A DNA stretch of 64,000 bases from Deltaproteobacteria bacterium. GTDB taxonomy: Bacteria; Desulfobacterota; Desulfovibrionia; Desulfovibrionales; Desulfovibrionaceae. A program made the position numbers and the translations under genes. This document shows, one piece after another, positions 29,637 to 39,555 of this stretch. Location: the NCBI GenBank assembly GCA_031275645.1, contig JAISOL010000012.1:1-64000 (forward strand), given 5' to 3'. Position 1 is the stretch's first letter; each line of letters opens with the position of its first letter. Under the pieces are notes generated by a model. That model was not told the origin of the DNA, did no database searches, and saw only the letters and a list, made by a program, of their open reading frames with translations.

Positions 29637-29762
29637 AGCGGATATTATGTAATATCCAGCGGATGAACAACATTGTCACGAATAGGCGCCAAAAGGTGAC
29701 GGCCGTCGCAAGCCCGCCTTCCCGCCGGCGAAATTTGCCTTGCGGCGGGAACAGCGGTACAG

Positions 29763-32501
29763 GTGGCGGATATGTCCGCCGAGAACAACCCCTGCTCCCG
29801 CCTTTTGCTGCGGCAGATACTTCTGCTCGCCGCTCTGGCCGGAGTGTGCGCGTCCCGTTTTTTCCAACCCGGGCTGCTGGCCTTCCTGCTTCTGCTTCTG
29901 CATCAGGAGGAGCGCATACGCGGCCTGCGGGGGTGGCTCCTGCGCGGGCTTTTTCTGGCCGCGGCGGGCTTGGCCTTTGGCGGCGGCGCTCTCTATGCGG
30001 AACTGCGCGCCCCTTCCCTTCCGGAATTCCCGGAAGAGCTGCGCAAAGCCTTTGACCCTGACCTGGCCCCGCCGCGCGGGAGCGGAGCGGAAGCCGATCC
30101 CTTTCGGCAGGGACTGCGCCTGCGGGCCACGGTACAAAGCGTGCAGGGCAGGCGGGATCGCAATCTGCGGATCATTCTGGAGCGGGCGCGATTTCTCCCG
30201 GAGCCGGCGGCATTTCCCGGGCTTGTTCCGGGCAAAATTCTCTTTACCTGGCATGAACCCGTGACTCCAGAGGGCAGAAAGCCGCCGCCGCCGGATCTTC
30301 CTTTCCGCCGGGGAGAGGCCCCCCGGAGGGAGGCGGGGGCAAAAGCGGCTGCCGCCGGAGAGGAGAATCTTCCGGATGGAGTCTGGAGGGAGCGCAGACC
30401 GGCGCCGGGGGACAGGCTGGAGCTTGTCCTGCGCCTGCGCGAAATCCGCGGCCCGCATAATCCCGGCCTGCCGGAAATTGAAAGCTACTGGGCCGACCGG
30501 GGGGCAGGCCTGCGCGCCTGGGCTGAAGGCGACAAACCCTGGCCGCTCTTTCTGGGGCGCGAAGCGGAAAGCCTCCCGGCGCGTCTCCGGCACACGGCGG
30601 CTCTCTGGCGGGAGGAATTGCGCCTGGGCGTTCTGGAAGCCCTGCCTCAGGACGGGGACCGGCTCCGCAACGGGGCGGAATTGATTCCGGCCCTGCTTTT
30701 CGGGGATCAATACCTTCTGGACGGCGGCGACGCCGAGCTCTTTGCCCGCTCCACTCTGGCGCACAGTCTGGCCCTCTCGGGGCTGCATCTGGGCTATGCC
30801 GCCGGCCTGGGTTCTCTGGCCGCGCTCCTGCTCTACAGGCTGTTTCCCGGTCTGGCCCTCCGCCTGCCCCGTCAGAAGGGTTGCGTCCTGGCCGGGTTCG
30901 CGCCCGCTCTGGCCTATCTCTGGCTGGGCTCGGCTCCGCCTTCCCTCCTGCGCGCTTTTCTGATGCTGGCTTTCATAGGTCTGTTCCTGTGCCGCGGGCG
31001 CCCCCACGCTCCGGGTGACGCCCTGATCCTGGCCGTGGCCCTGATAGTGCTGCTTGATCCCGCGGCGCTCTTCGATCTGAGCCTGCAGCTTTCGGCCTTG
31101 TGCATTGCCGCCCTTGTTCTGTGCTCTCCCCTTTACAGAGCGGGCCGGAGCCGCCGGCGCGCCTCCTCAGGGAGGAAATTTCCCGTAAACCTTGTCCTGA
31201 AGGGACTGCGGGCCCTTCTGCTCGTCTTCCTGAGCAGCCTCGCCATCCAGACGGCCCTGGCCCCTCTGCTTGCCAGAGCTTTCGGCCAGCTCGGTCTGGC
31301 CCTGCCTCTTAACCTGCTCTGGCTGCCGGTATTGGGGCTGCTGGTCATGCCCGCCTCTTTTCTGGGCCTGCTGGCCGCCGGCCTGCACCTGGAGGGCGCG
31401 GCCGGGCTTCTCTTTTATCTGGCTTCCCTCCCCTGCGACCTGCTGCTCCGGATTCTGCGCCTGCTGGATGAAAGCGGGCTTCTGCCGGTATTCTGCCCGC
31501 CCCGGCCGCACTGGCTGAGCATTATGGCCTACTGGTTCATTCTGGCGCTGCTTCCGTCGCTGTACGTCCGGAGAGGACAAGGCGCCTCCTTCGGAGGCGG
31601 CCCGCTTCTCAAATTTTTCTGCGCTCTCCTCCTGCTCGCCGCTCCCTGCCTCTGGCAGCAGTACGACGCCGCGCGGGACGCGCTACGCCTGCGCCTGCTG
31701 GATGTGGGGCAGGGGCAGGCCGTTCTTTTGGAGTGGAAGGGCGGCAAACGCCTGCTTCTGGACGGCGGAGGGAGCAATTCCCCCCGCTTTGATCCCGGCC
31801 GCCGGATAGTAGCGGCCACGCTCGCCGACAACCGCTTTCCGTCTCTGGATTACATGCTGGCCTCGCACCTGGACGTGGACCACGCCAGGGGGCTGCTTTT
31901 TCTTCTGCGCCATATCCCGGTCACTTATTACGGCGACAACGGGCAGATCCCGGACAGGAGCTTTTCGCGCGAAATTCTGGCTCTGCTCAAGGAAAGGGGA
32001 CTGCGGCGCGAAGTCTTCAAGGCCGGGGATCGCCTGTTTCTGGAAGAGGATCTCTGGCTGGAGTTTCTGCACCCGGCGGAGGGGATTACCTCCGGCGGCG
32101 GCAACAATTCTTCTCTGGTCATCCGGCTGGTCTGGAGGGGAAGGGGGCTGGCGCTGCTTTGCGGGGATGTGGAAAAAAGCGGGCAGCGGAGCGTCCTGCG
32201 CCGCCTGCGTTCCTCCGGCGGCGGGGATATGAGGGCGGATATAGTCCTGGCTCCGCATCACGGTTCCGCCGGCGCCCTTTTACCGGACTTTTACCTGGCT
32301 GCGCGGCCGCGCCTTGTTCTGGCCAGCGCCGGCTACGCCAATCCCTGGAATTTTCCTTCTCTCCAGGTGCGCGCCGCCCTGCGCGAGCTGGGCATTCCCC
32401 TGCTGGACACGGCCGCTTGCGGGCAGATTACGGTGGAGTGGGCCGGAGCGCGAGCGGAACCCGAAGTGCGGACTTCCCGCGGCGGCCTCTGGAAGGAGTA
32501 A
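29763..32501 (+). CDS. comEC: ComEC/Rec2 family competence protein
   Basis: ELIPALLFGDQYLLDGGDAELFARSTLAHSLALSGLHLG; C-term metallo-beta-lactamase domain LRLLDVGQGQAVLLEW, SHLDVDHARGL, LAPHHGS. Confidence 0.95.
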   Translation: MADMSAENNPCSRLLLRQILLLAALAGVCASRFFQPGLLAFLLLLLHQEERIRGLRGWLLRGLFLAAAGLAFGGGALYAELRAPSLPEFPEELRKAFDPDLAPPRGSGAEADPFRQGLRLRATVQSVQGRRDRNLRIILERARFLPEPAAFPGLVPGKILFTWHEPVTPEGRKPPPPDLPFRRGEAPRREAGAKAAAAGEENLPDGVWRERRPAPGDRLELVLRLREIRGPHNPGLPEIESYWADRGAGLRAWAEGDKPWPLFLGREAESLPARLRHTAALWREELRLGVLEALPQDGDRLRNGAELIPALLFGDQYLLDGGDAELFARSTLAHSLALSGLHLGYAAGLGSLAALLLYRLFPGLALRLPRQKGCVLAGFAPALAYLWLGSAPPSLLRAFLMLAFIGLFLCRGRPHAPGDALILAVALIVLLDPAALFDLSLQLSALCIAALVLCSPLYRAGRSRRRASSGRKFPVNLVLKGLRALLLVFLSSLAIQTALAPLLARAFGQLGLALPLNLLWLPVLGLLVMPASFLGLLAAGLHLEGAAGLLFYLASLPCDLLLRILRLLDESGLLPVFCPPRPHWLSIMAYWFILALLPSLYVRRGQGASFGGGPLLKFFCALLLLAAPCLWQQYDAARDALRLRLLDVGQGQAVLLEWKGGKRLLLDGGGSNSPRFDPGRRIVAATLADNRFPSLDYMLASHLDVDHARGLLFLLRHIPVTYYGDNGQIPDRSFSREILALLKERGLRREVFKAGDRLFLEEDLWLEFLHPAEGITSGGGNNSSLVIRLVWRGRGLALLCGDVEKSGQRSVLRRLRSSGGGDMRADIVLAPHHGSAGALLPDFYLAARPRLVLASAGYANPWNFPSLQVRAALRELGIPLLDTAACGQITVEWAGARAEPEVRTSRGGLWKE

Positions 32502-32552
32502 AAAAAATACTTGTTACAAGCTATAAAAAGTGGCAGAGAGGCCTTAAAATGC

Positions 32553-33713
32553 ATGGGGCTGGAGCGGCTGAACCCCGCCGGGACAGCGCCGGGGGAGAAA
32601 CAGGTGGAAAGCAGGGGCGGACCAATCTTGGAAATGCGCGGCGTCAGCAAAAACTATGGTTCCACCATAGCCCTGCACGACGTGAATCTGCATGTGGCCA
32701 ACGGCGAATTTCTGACTTTGCTTGGCCCATCCGGTTGCGGCAAGACCACCATCCTGCGCCTGTTTTCCGGTTTTGAGACGCCCACCAGGGGCGAGCTGCT
32801 TCTCAACGGGCAGGTGATCAACGACATTGTGCCGGAAAAACGCAAACTGAACACGGTATTTCAGAACTATGCCCTGTTTCCGCACATGACGGTACGGGAA
32901 AACGTGGCTTTCGGCCTGCGCATGCAGAAGAGGCCCAAAGACGAAATAAACCGGCGCGTACGGGAAGCTCTGCATATGGTGCACCTGGAAAACCTGGCCG
33001 ACCGCAGGCCGGCCCAGCTTTCCGGCGGCCAGCAGCAGCGCGTGGCCATAGCCAGGGCCGTAATCAACAATCCCCTGGTTCTGCTTCTGGACGAGCCTTT
33101 CAGCGCCCTGGACTTCAAACTGCGCAAACAGATGCAGTTTGAGATAAAGCACTTGCAGCGCCAGCTTGGAATAACCTTTGTCTTTGTCACGCATGACCAG
33201 GAAGAAGCCTTTGCCATGTCCGACCGGGTGGTGGTGATGAACGAAGGCTATATCGAGCAGATCGGCACGCCCAAGGAGATCTACGAAGAACCGGAAAGCC
33301 TTTTTGTGGCCCGTTTTGTGGGTGAAATAAATATCCTGGAAGGTGTCATTCTGGAGGTGCAGGAAAATAACTCCTACCTTGCGGAGGTGGAGGGCGTGGT
33401 CTTCCCCCTGCGCACCCGGCGTGAATTCGCCAGGGGAGAAAAAGTGAGGGTGCTGCTCCGCCCGGAAGACATCAAGATCTACCATGCTCACGAGGTAAGC
33501 GCGCCCAGCCGCTTCCTTCAGGGGAGGATCAACGAAAGCGTGTACAAGGGAGCCACGGTTGACGTCTCCATTACCCTGGACAACGGCACAAAAATCCAGT
33601 CCGCCGAATTTTTCAACGAGGATGATGCCGATATCAGCTACAACGCCGGCGAGCGGGTGAGCGTGAGCTGGGTGGCCGGCTGGGAAGTGGTGCTGGACCA
33701 TGCTGCAGAATAA
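32553..33713 (+). CDS. potA: Spermidine/putrescine ABC transporter ATPase
   Basis: LLGPSGCGKTTILRLFSGFETPTRGELLLNGQ, LSGGQQQRVAIARAV, LLDEPFSALD, TOBE domain; heads potBCD. Start could also be 32511. Confidence 0.92.
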   Translation: MGLERLNPAGTAPGEKQVESRGGPILEMRGVSKNYGSTIALHDVNLHVANGEFLTLLGPSGCGKTTILRLFSGFETPTRGELLLNGQVINDIVPEKRKLNTVFQNYALFPHMTVRENVAFGLRMQKRPKDEINRRVREALHMVHLENLADRRPAQLSGGQQQRVAIARAVINNPLVLLLDEPFSALDFKLRKQMQFEIKHLQRQLGITFVFVTHDQEEAFAMSDRVVVMNEGYIEQIGTPKEIYEEPESLFVARFVGEINILEGVILEVQENNSYLAEVEGVVFPLRTRREFARGEKVRVLLRPEDIKIYHAHEVSAPSRFLQGRINESVYKGATVDVSITLDNGTKIQSAEFFNEDDADISYNAGERVSVSWVAGWEVVLDHAAE

Positions 33714-34605
33714 GGGCTTCCGCTTTTTCAGCATAACCACGGTATGCATATGGCTGGGCGTGTTCGCCCTTCTGCCCAACATGGCCCTCTTTCTGGTATC
33801 TTTCCTGGATAGGACGGATACCTCCTTTTTCATCCCGGTGCTGACCCTGGACAACTACCTGCGCCTTTTTGCCCCGGCTTTTATCAGAATATTGCTGAAA
33901 TCCCTGGCTCTGGCCTGCGTCAGCACCCTGACCTGCCTCATTCTGGGCTACCCCTTCGCCTACCTCCTGGCCCGTTCCAACCGGCGCGTGCGCCCCTGGC
34001 TTTTTCTGCTGGTGATTATCCCCTTCTGGACCAATTCCCTGGTGCGCACCTACGCCATTTTCACCATTCTGCAGAACAACGGAGTGCTGAATACCTTGTT
34101 CAACCGGCTGGGCCTTGTGGAAGGCAATTTTTCTCTCATGTACACCAATTTCTCCGTCTTCATGGGCCTGACCTACACCTTGCTGCCGTTTATGATCCTG
34201 CCTCTGTACGCCTCCATTGAGAAGCTGAATCTGCGGCTGCTGGAAGCGGCCAAAGATCTGGGCGCCGGCCCCGTGCGCTCTTTTCTGCATGTCACCCTGC
34301 CCCTGACCCTGCCCGGCATCGCGGCCGGAAGCATCCTGGTCTTTCTGCCTTCTCTCAGCCTCTTCTATGTGCCGGAAATTCTGGGGGGCATCAACTACCG
34401 CCTGCTGGGCTCTTTCATCCAGTACAATTTCAGCAAGGGAGCCAACTGGCCCGTGGGGGCGGCGGCCAGCACGGTACTCACCCTGCTTCTCCTTCTCATG
34501 GCCGTCTTTTACCGTCTGGCCGGCAGGAACGAGAGAGAGGGAGGGGCCGCCGCCCTTTCCGCCCCCGGAGGACAGACCGCGCCGGCGCGAGTGGAGCGCG
34601 GCTGA
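33700..34605 (+). CDS. potB: Spermidine/putrescine ABC transporter permease
   Basis: PFWTNSLVRTYAIFTILQNNGVLN; EAAKDLGAGPVRSFLHVTLPLTLPGI. Confidence 0.92.
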   Translation: MLQNKGFRFFSITTVCIWLGVFALLPNMALFLVSFLDRTDTSFFIPVLTLDNYLRLFAPAFIRILLKSLALACVSTLTCLILGYPFAYLLARSNRRVRPWLFLLVIIPFWTNSLVRTYAIFTILQNNGVLNTLFNRLGLVEGNFSLMYTNFSVFMGLTYTLLPFMILPLYASIEKLNLRLLEAAKDLGAGPVRSFLHVTLPLTLPGIAAGSILVFLPSLSLFYVPEILGGINYRLLGSFIQYNFSKGANWPVGAAASTVLTLLLLLMAVFYRLAGRNEREGGAAALSAPGGQTAPARVERG

Positions 34606-34613
34606 GGACGGGC

Positions 34614-35390
34614 ATGAAGAAAACCCCCTATGTCTATCTTTGGCTGATCTACGCCTTTTTGTACGCGCCCATAGTGGTGGTCATAGTCTATTCCTTCAAC
34701 AAGGCCCGCCTGAGCAAAGACTGGCGGGGATTCACCTGGCAATGGTACGAATCCCTGTTCTCCAACCAGCCTCTCATCGACTCGGCCCTGAACTCCCTGT
34801 TTCTGGCCCTGTGCGTGGCCTGCCTCGCCACTTTTCTGGGAACCCTGGCCGCCCTGTGCATACACCGCTACCATTTCACCGGTAAACGCGCCTTGCAGGG
34901 GAGCATTTACCTGCTCACCATCTCGCCGGACATAGTCATGGGCATATCCCTGCTCATTCTCTTTGTCTCGGTGAACATTCCCCTGGGTTTTGTGAGCCTG
35001 CTTCTGGGGCACGTCACTATGGCCATGCCCTTTGTGACCGTGACCGTGCTCGCCCGCCTGGACTCCTTTGACGAAAATCTCATCGAGGCGGCGCGGGACC
35101 TGGGGGCTTCCGAAGCCAAATCCTTCCTGCATGTGCTGTTGCCCCTGACCATGCCGGGCATTGCCGCGGGCTGGCTTCTGAGCTTCACCCTTTCCATGGA
35201 CGACGTGATTCTCAGCGTCTTCCTCTGCGGCCCCGGCTTTGAGGTGCTGCCCCTGGAAATGTATTCCCTGGTTCTGCGTTCCCAGCCGAGCATAAACGCC
35301 CTGAGCACAATCATGTTCCTCATGACTCTGCTTCTGATACTGCTGGCGCAGTTCCTGGCCCACCCGCGTAAAAAGGCGAAAAAGCCCTGA
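34614..35390 (+). CDS. potC: Spermidine/putrescine ABC transporter permease
   Basis: PIVVVIVYSFNKARLSKDWRGFTWQWYESLF; EAARDLGASEAKSFLHVLLPLTMPGI. Confidence 0.93.
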   Translation: MKKTPYVYLWLIYAFLYAPIVVVIVYSFNKARLSKDWRGFTWQWYESLFSNQPLIDSALNSLFLALCVACLATFLGTLAALCIHRYHFTGKRALQGSIYLLTISPDIVMGISLLILFVSVNIPLGFVSLLLGHVTMAMPFVTVTVLARLDSFDENLIEAARDLGASEAKSFLHVLLPLTMPGIAAGWLLSFTLSMDDVILSVFLCGPGFEVLPLEMYSLVLRSQPSINALSTIMFLMTLLLILLAQFLAHPRKKAKKP

Positions 35391-35428
35391 ACGGCCCTTT
35401 GCTTATACCCCAAAAAAGGAGAAAACAC

Positions 35429-36478
35429 GTGAAACGCGCCTTGTCCCTGCTTACCGTCCTGCTTTTGACCGCCCTGTTCCTCCCTCCTTCCGTCCCCGCC
35501 CTGGCGGCCGGAAAAGTGATTATTTACAACTGGTCCGAGTATATACCGGACGACGTGCTGGAGGCCTTCACCAAGGAAACCGGCATTGAAGTGGTTTACA
35601 CCACCTATGAATCCAACGAGAGCATGCACGACAAGCTCCTGATTCAGAAAGGACGGGGTTACGATCTGGTCTGTCCCAGCACCTATTTCATCCCGCAGAT
35701 GATCAAGGAAGGGCTGGCCCTGAAGATCGATAAAAAACGCATTCCCAACCTGAAGAACGTGGACCCCAAGCTTCTGAATCAGGAGTTCGACCCGGACAAC
35801 CGGTACAGCATCCCCTACATGTGGGGCAACTACGGGCTCATCTTCAACTCGGCCCTGGTCAAAAACGCCGTGACAAGCTGGAATGATCTGCTCCGCCCGG
35901 AGTTCAAGGGCAAGATCATGCTTTACGACGATCCCCGCATGACTATGGGCATAGCCCTTCTGGCCACCGGCGCGAGCCTCAACAGCACCAAGGAATCCGA
36001 GATCAGGGCCGCTTACGAATTTCTGCTCAAGCTGCGCGACCCCAAGAACGTCTTTGACGTTACGGCGGCCAAAAACGTCATGGTCAACAACCACTCCGTC
36101 ATCGGCGGCATCTGGAACGGAGACGCGCAGGTGGCTATGGATGAAAACAGCGATCTCGTCTATATATATCCCAAGGAAGGAGTGCCCCTCTGGATGGACA
36201 GTTTTGTCATACCCTCGGGAGCGGACAACGTGGATAACGCCTACGCCTTCATCAATTTTATGCTGCGCCCGGAAATGGCCCTGCGCAGCGTGGAGGAATA
36301 CCGCTATTCCAGTCCCAACCTGGGCACCCTGGAGCTTATGGACAAGAAGATGCGGGAAAGCCGTCTGCTCAACCCCACGGCGGATGACCTCAGGAACGCC
36401 GTTATGCTGAACGGAGTGGGCGAGGCCAAGGCGCTTTACGATCTCTACTGGGAAAAATTCATAACCGACGCCAAATAG
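35429..36478 (+). CDS. potD: Spermidine/putrescine ABC transporter substrate-binding protein
   Basis: Signal peptide; VIIYNWSEYIPDDVLEAFTKETGIEVVYTTYESNESM; GTG start with AAAGGAG upstream. Confidence 0.93.
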   Translation: MKRALSLLTVLLLTALFLPPSVPALAAGKVIIYNWSEYIPDDVLEAFTKETGIEVVYTTYESNESMHDKLLIQKGRGYDLVCPSTYFIPQMIKEGLALKIDKKRIPNLKNVDPKLLNQEFDPDNRYSIPYMWGNYGLIFNSALVKNAVTSWNDLLRPEFKGKIMLYDDPRMTMGIALLATGASLNSTKESEIRAAYEFLLKLRDPKNVFDVTAAKNVMVNNHSVIGGIWNGDAQVAMDENSDLVYIYPKEGVPLWMDSFVIPSGADNVDNAYAFINFMLRPEMALRSVEEYRYSSPNLGTLELMDKKMRESRLLNPTADDLRNAVMLNGVGEAKALYDLYWEKFITDAK

Positions 36479-36530
36479 CCGCAAGGCGGGCTTTGCCCGT
36501 TGTTAAGCCGCTATTTGAGCGTCGATTGCT
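36474..36530. repeat. Dispersed intergenic repeat, 5' portion
   Basis: AATAGCCGCAAGGCGGGCTTTGCCCGTTGTTAAGCCGCTATTTGAGCGTCG versus AATAGCCGCGAGGCTGGCTTTGCCCGCCGTTAAGCGGCCGTTTGAGACGTTG. Confidence 0.6.
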
Positions 36531-36639
36531 CCAGAGCGAATCCCTGCCTCCGGCGAGCCCGCCCCGCGCCGGAGGCAAGGGAGAGGGCGGCGGCTTTCCG
36601 AAGGCGCGGCCGGATCGGGGCTGGCCCCGGGAGGGCGTA

Positions 36640-37287
36640 ATGACGTCGAAAAACAGATATGCGCGCCGATCGCACATTTCCGAAGGAACTGTCCGGGATC
36701 TGATCAAACTGTTCGCGGAAGGAGAGACTTCCTCCGGCATTGCCCGGGCCCTCAAGCTCAACAGGAACACGGTAAACAGATACCTGACCGGCATCCGTAA
36801 GCGCATCGCCGTTTTCTGCGAGGCCGGATACCTTTCGAAAAGCGCCGATTACGAATTATATTGCGTGCAGATGCGCCAGTGCGACAGAGGTTACGACCCG
36901 AAGGAGGAGCAGGACGCCGCTACGTCTTTCGCCGTCATTATCTCCAGCGACAGCAGCCGGCTGCACGCGCAGATACTTTCCGGCGGCAGCTTGCCCGAAA
37001 TGCTGGCCGCGGACGGCTGGATCCGGCACAACTGCCTCGGAGAGTTCGGCTATATGGGATTCTTCCGGCCGGAAAAGACAGAGAGCGGGGGATTCTCCCC
37101 TACCACGCGCTACCGCAAAATTCTCCGCCTCCGCGAATTGCTGCGCCAGCGCTTTTCCATTTTACGCGGCATACAGAGGCAGACCTTTTATTTGCATCTG
37201 AAAGAGTGCGAATTTCGCTGCAATTACTCCGGCAGGGATATTTACGCCGCCGTGCTGCGCATAATACAGGAAGATCCTCTGGATTGA
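36640..37287 (+). CDS. IS1595-type transposase-derived HTH protein, probably catalytically inactive
   Basis: HTH-like GTVRDLIKLFAEGETSSGIARALKLNRNTVNRYL; C-term ILRGIQRQTFYLHLKECEFRCNY resembles the IS1595/ISXO2 C-terminus; acidic catalytic motifs mostly missing. Confidence 0.65.
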   Translation: MTSKNRYARRSHISEGTVRDLIKLFAEGETSSGIARALKLNRNTVNRYLTGIRKRIAVFCEAGYLSKSADYELYCVQMRQCDRGYDPKEEQDAATSFAVIISSDSSRLHAQILSGGSLPEMLAADGWIRHNCLGEFGYMGFFRPEKTESGGFSPTTRYRKILRLRELLRQRFSILRGIQRQTFYLHLKECEFRCNYSGRDIYAAVLRIIQEDPLD

Positions 37288-37392
37288 CGCCCGGAAATTG
37301 CAGCCGGGCGCGCCGTGCATCCCCGCTCCCGAAGGGCCGGGTTTCACGGCGCGCCGGATAAACGGGGATATTGCCGGAGCGAACATTTCCGT

Positions 37393-37435
37393 TTGCAAAG
37401 CGGCTTGATAAGATTTATAAGTCATGCGTACGCAT
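37393..37435 (+). promoter_or_regulatory. Sigma70-like promoter with overlapping palindromic operator upstream of GntR gene
   Basis: TTGCAA (37393-37398) - 17 nt - TATAAG (37416-37421), then perfect palindrome ATGCGTACGCAT (37424-37435). Confidence 0.6.
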
Positions 37436-37451
37436 ACGGTTGAAACAAATA

Positions 37452-38135
37452 ATGAAAATAATCAGTCCCGCATCGCAGCATCTGAAAAGAGAAAAAAGGG
37501 TTACCCTGAAAGCGAAAGCTTTAACGCAGCTTCGAAACGCCATTCTTTTCGGCAAGCTTCCTCCGGGGACAAGGCTGATAGAGCAGGAACTCTCGCAGAC
37601 TATGGGCATCAGCCGCCTTCCCATCCGCGAGGCTCTCAGCAATCTGGAGCAGGCGGGGCTGGTGACGGTTCTCCCCTATAAAGGCGCTTTTGTCAGCTCC
37701 TTCAGCCGGAAAGAGATCGTGGATTTGTTCATGATCCGCGAATTGCTGGAAGTTCACGCCCTGAAGCTGCTTATGCAGAAAAAGGACAACCTCGCCCATG
37801 CCCTCTCGCGCCTGCGGGGCTTTGTATCCATAATGGAAGCCCATAGCGAGGGAGACTCTCTGGCGCTCAACAGGGCTGATTACGAATTCCACGGAGCCCT
37901 GTGCGAATGCGCGGACAACTCCGCTCTTTACGATACCTGGCAATTCCTGTCCGCAAAGACGCAGACTCTCTTTGTGCTTATCGAGCGGCATACCACGGTG
38001 GAAGACATCATCCACCAGCATGTCACCCTCTACGACAGCATCTACGGCGGGGACTTTGATCTCGCCTCCGACAGTCTGAAAAAGCATCTGCAAGTGGGCA
38101 GAAGCTATGTGCTCCAGAGGCTGAACATGCAATAG
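37452..38135 (+). CDS. GntR family (FCD-type) transcriptional regulator
   Basis: LRNAILFGKLPPGTRLIEQELSQTMGISRLPIREALSNLEQAGLV; helical C-terminal domain. Confidence 0.92.
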   Translation: MKIISPASQHLKREKRVTLKAKALTQLRNAILFGKLPPGTRLIEQELSQTMGISRLPIREALSNLEQAGLVTVLPYKGAFVSSFSRKEIVDLFMIRELLEVHALKLLMQKKDNLAHALSRLRGFVSIMEAHSEGDSLALNRADYEFHGALCECADNSALYDTWQFLSAKTQTLFVLIERHTTVEDIIHQHVTLYDSIYGGDFDLASDSLKKHLQVGRSYVLQRLNMQ

Positions 38136-38171
38136 CGGCAAAAGCCGCTTTCGGCAAGCATGCCCAAAAGA

Positions 38172-38210
38172 AGCTGGTCACAGCTTTATCCGCTGTAACC
38201 AGCTTTTTTT
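38172..38210. terminator. Intrinsic terminator between gntR-type gene and ferredoxin gene
   Basis: AGCTGGTCACAGC - TTTATCC - GCTGTAACCAGCT followed by TTTTTT. Confidence 0.85.
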
Positions 38211-38248
38211 GTCATATCTTTTCTGAGCGTGTGGAAATTGCGCCCCGC

Positions 38249-38437
38249 TTACGCTTCTTCCACGGTAATGGCCCCCGTGGGGCACACCTCCACGCAGGAT
38301 TCGCAGCCGAGGCATTCATCGGCGTTCACAGGCAGGGATTTGCCTTCCTGCAGTTCATATACGCTCACCGGGCAGATATCCACGCATTCGCCGTCGCCGG
38401 TACATTTATCGGCATCAACCTGTACACTGTAAGCCAT
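38249..38437 (-). CDS. 4Fe-4S ferredoxin
   Basis: 62 aa with cysteine-rich CTGDGECVDICPVSV and CLGCESCVEVCPTGAI motifs. Confidence 0.95.
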   Translation of the reverse strand: MAYSVQVDADKCTGDGECVDICPVSVYELQEGKSLPVNADECLGCESCVEVCPTGAITVEEA

Positions 38438-38766
38438 GTTGTGTCCTCCACAGACGTATGCGGCGGCCTGGCCGCCTGTTGGCTGACCCGGGCGGGCTTT
38501 TGGGCTCCCCTGTCTCCGGGTTGTTCTGTCTTGCAGATAACCGGGTAAATGCCGGGTGTCAAGCTTGAAAAGGCCCTACATCTGTGGTAGGGCTCATGAA
38601 GAAGGCTATCATTGGCGCGGCGGACTCTTTTATCGTCGGTTGAAAGCATGGGAGCAAAAGAATTATGCTGAATTTAAGGATTTTGGCCCGATTCTTGCTC
38701 TCTCTCTTAACTCTGTCATAGAGCGCGTTCTTCTCCTTCAGCGGGAACAGCGCGCGATATTTTATC

Positions 38767-38800
38767 GGCCCTGTTTTCTTTTTGGAAACAGGGCCTCTTT
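38767..38800 (+). terminator. Intrinsic terminator
   Basis: GGCCCTGTTT - TCTTTTTGG - AAACAGGGCC then TCTTTT. Confidence 0.75.
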
Positions 38801-38874
38801 TGCGTTTGCCGCATGGCCGGCCTGGGGCAGGCTAGCACGGATACGCGATTGACACCACAACCGCCGGGAAGCAT

Positions 38875-39555
38875 ATGGTTTTTGCCTCGCTGCCCTTTAT
38901 TTTTCTGATTCTGCCCGTTTTTCTGTGTATCGACTCCTCCGCCAGGTTCGTCAAGTCCGCGGTCTTGCGCAACAGCGCCGTGCTTTTCGTCAGCCTGCTT
39001 TTTTACACCTGGGGCGAGGCGGCCAACGTCTTTCTGCTGCTTGCCCTCGGCGCCTTCAACTATGCCGCTGGGCGCTGTCTGCCCGGAAGCGGGAAGCCGC
39101 GTCTTTGCGCGGCGCTTTTTGTGATCGTCAATTTGGCCGTTCTGATCGGGTTCAAGTACGCGTATTGGATGCTTTCTTTCATCCTGCCCGCCCTGGTGGA
39201 AAAAAGGGCGTCTCTGCCCCTCGGAATCAGCTTTTTCACCTTCCACGCCGTCAGCTATATTATAGATGTCCACCGCCGCCAGATTCAGCCGGCAAAGACG
39301 GCGCTCGACTTTCTCACCTATTTTTGCATGTTCCCCCATCTGGTCGCGGGGCCTGTAGTCCGCTATGCCCAGGTAAAAGACGCCCTTTCCGCGCGCGGGC
39401 CGGACAGGAAACTGTTCTCGTTCGGGATGTACCGCTTTCTTCTGGGACTCAATAAAAAGATCATCATCGCCAACTCGGTTGCGGTTGTGGCCGATTCCGC
39501 CTTTTCCCTGTCCGGACTTGGTCATCTGCATTTCTTTGATGCCTGGCTCGGCATC
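38875..39555 (+). pseudogene. Truncated MBOAT (AlgI-like) O-acyltransferase, 5' fragment
   Basis: LPLGISFFTFHAVSYIIDVHRRQIQPAKTALDFLTYFCMFPHLVAGPVVRY is AlgI/MBOAT-like; frame runs into antisense transposase sequence after DAWLG. Confidence 0.8.

Noticed and set aside
28933-29679. N-terminal extension of the modC ORF in the track
   Set aside because: Runs out of frame through modB; the homologous protein begins at GTG 28932.
34907-36484. 525-aa minus-strand ORF
   Set aside because: Antisense to potC and potD, which have strong motifs; shadow ORF.
38556-38852. 98-aa ORF between ferredoxin and MBOAT genes
   Set aside because: Spans an intrinsic terminator and matches no family I recognise; possibly a decayed gene fragment, but not supportable.
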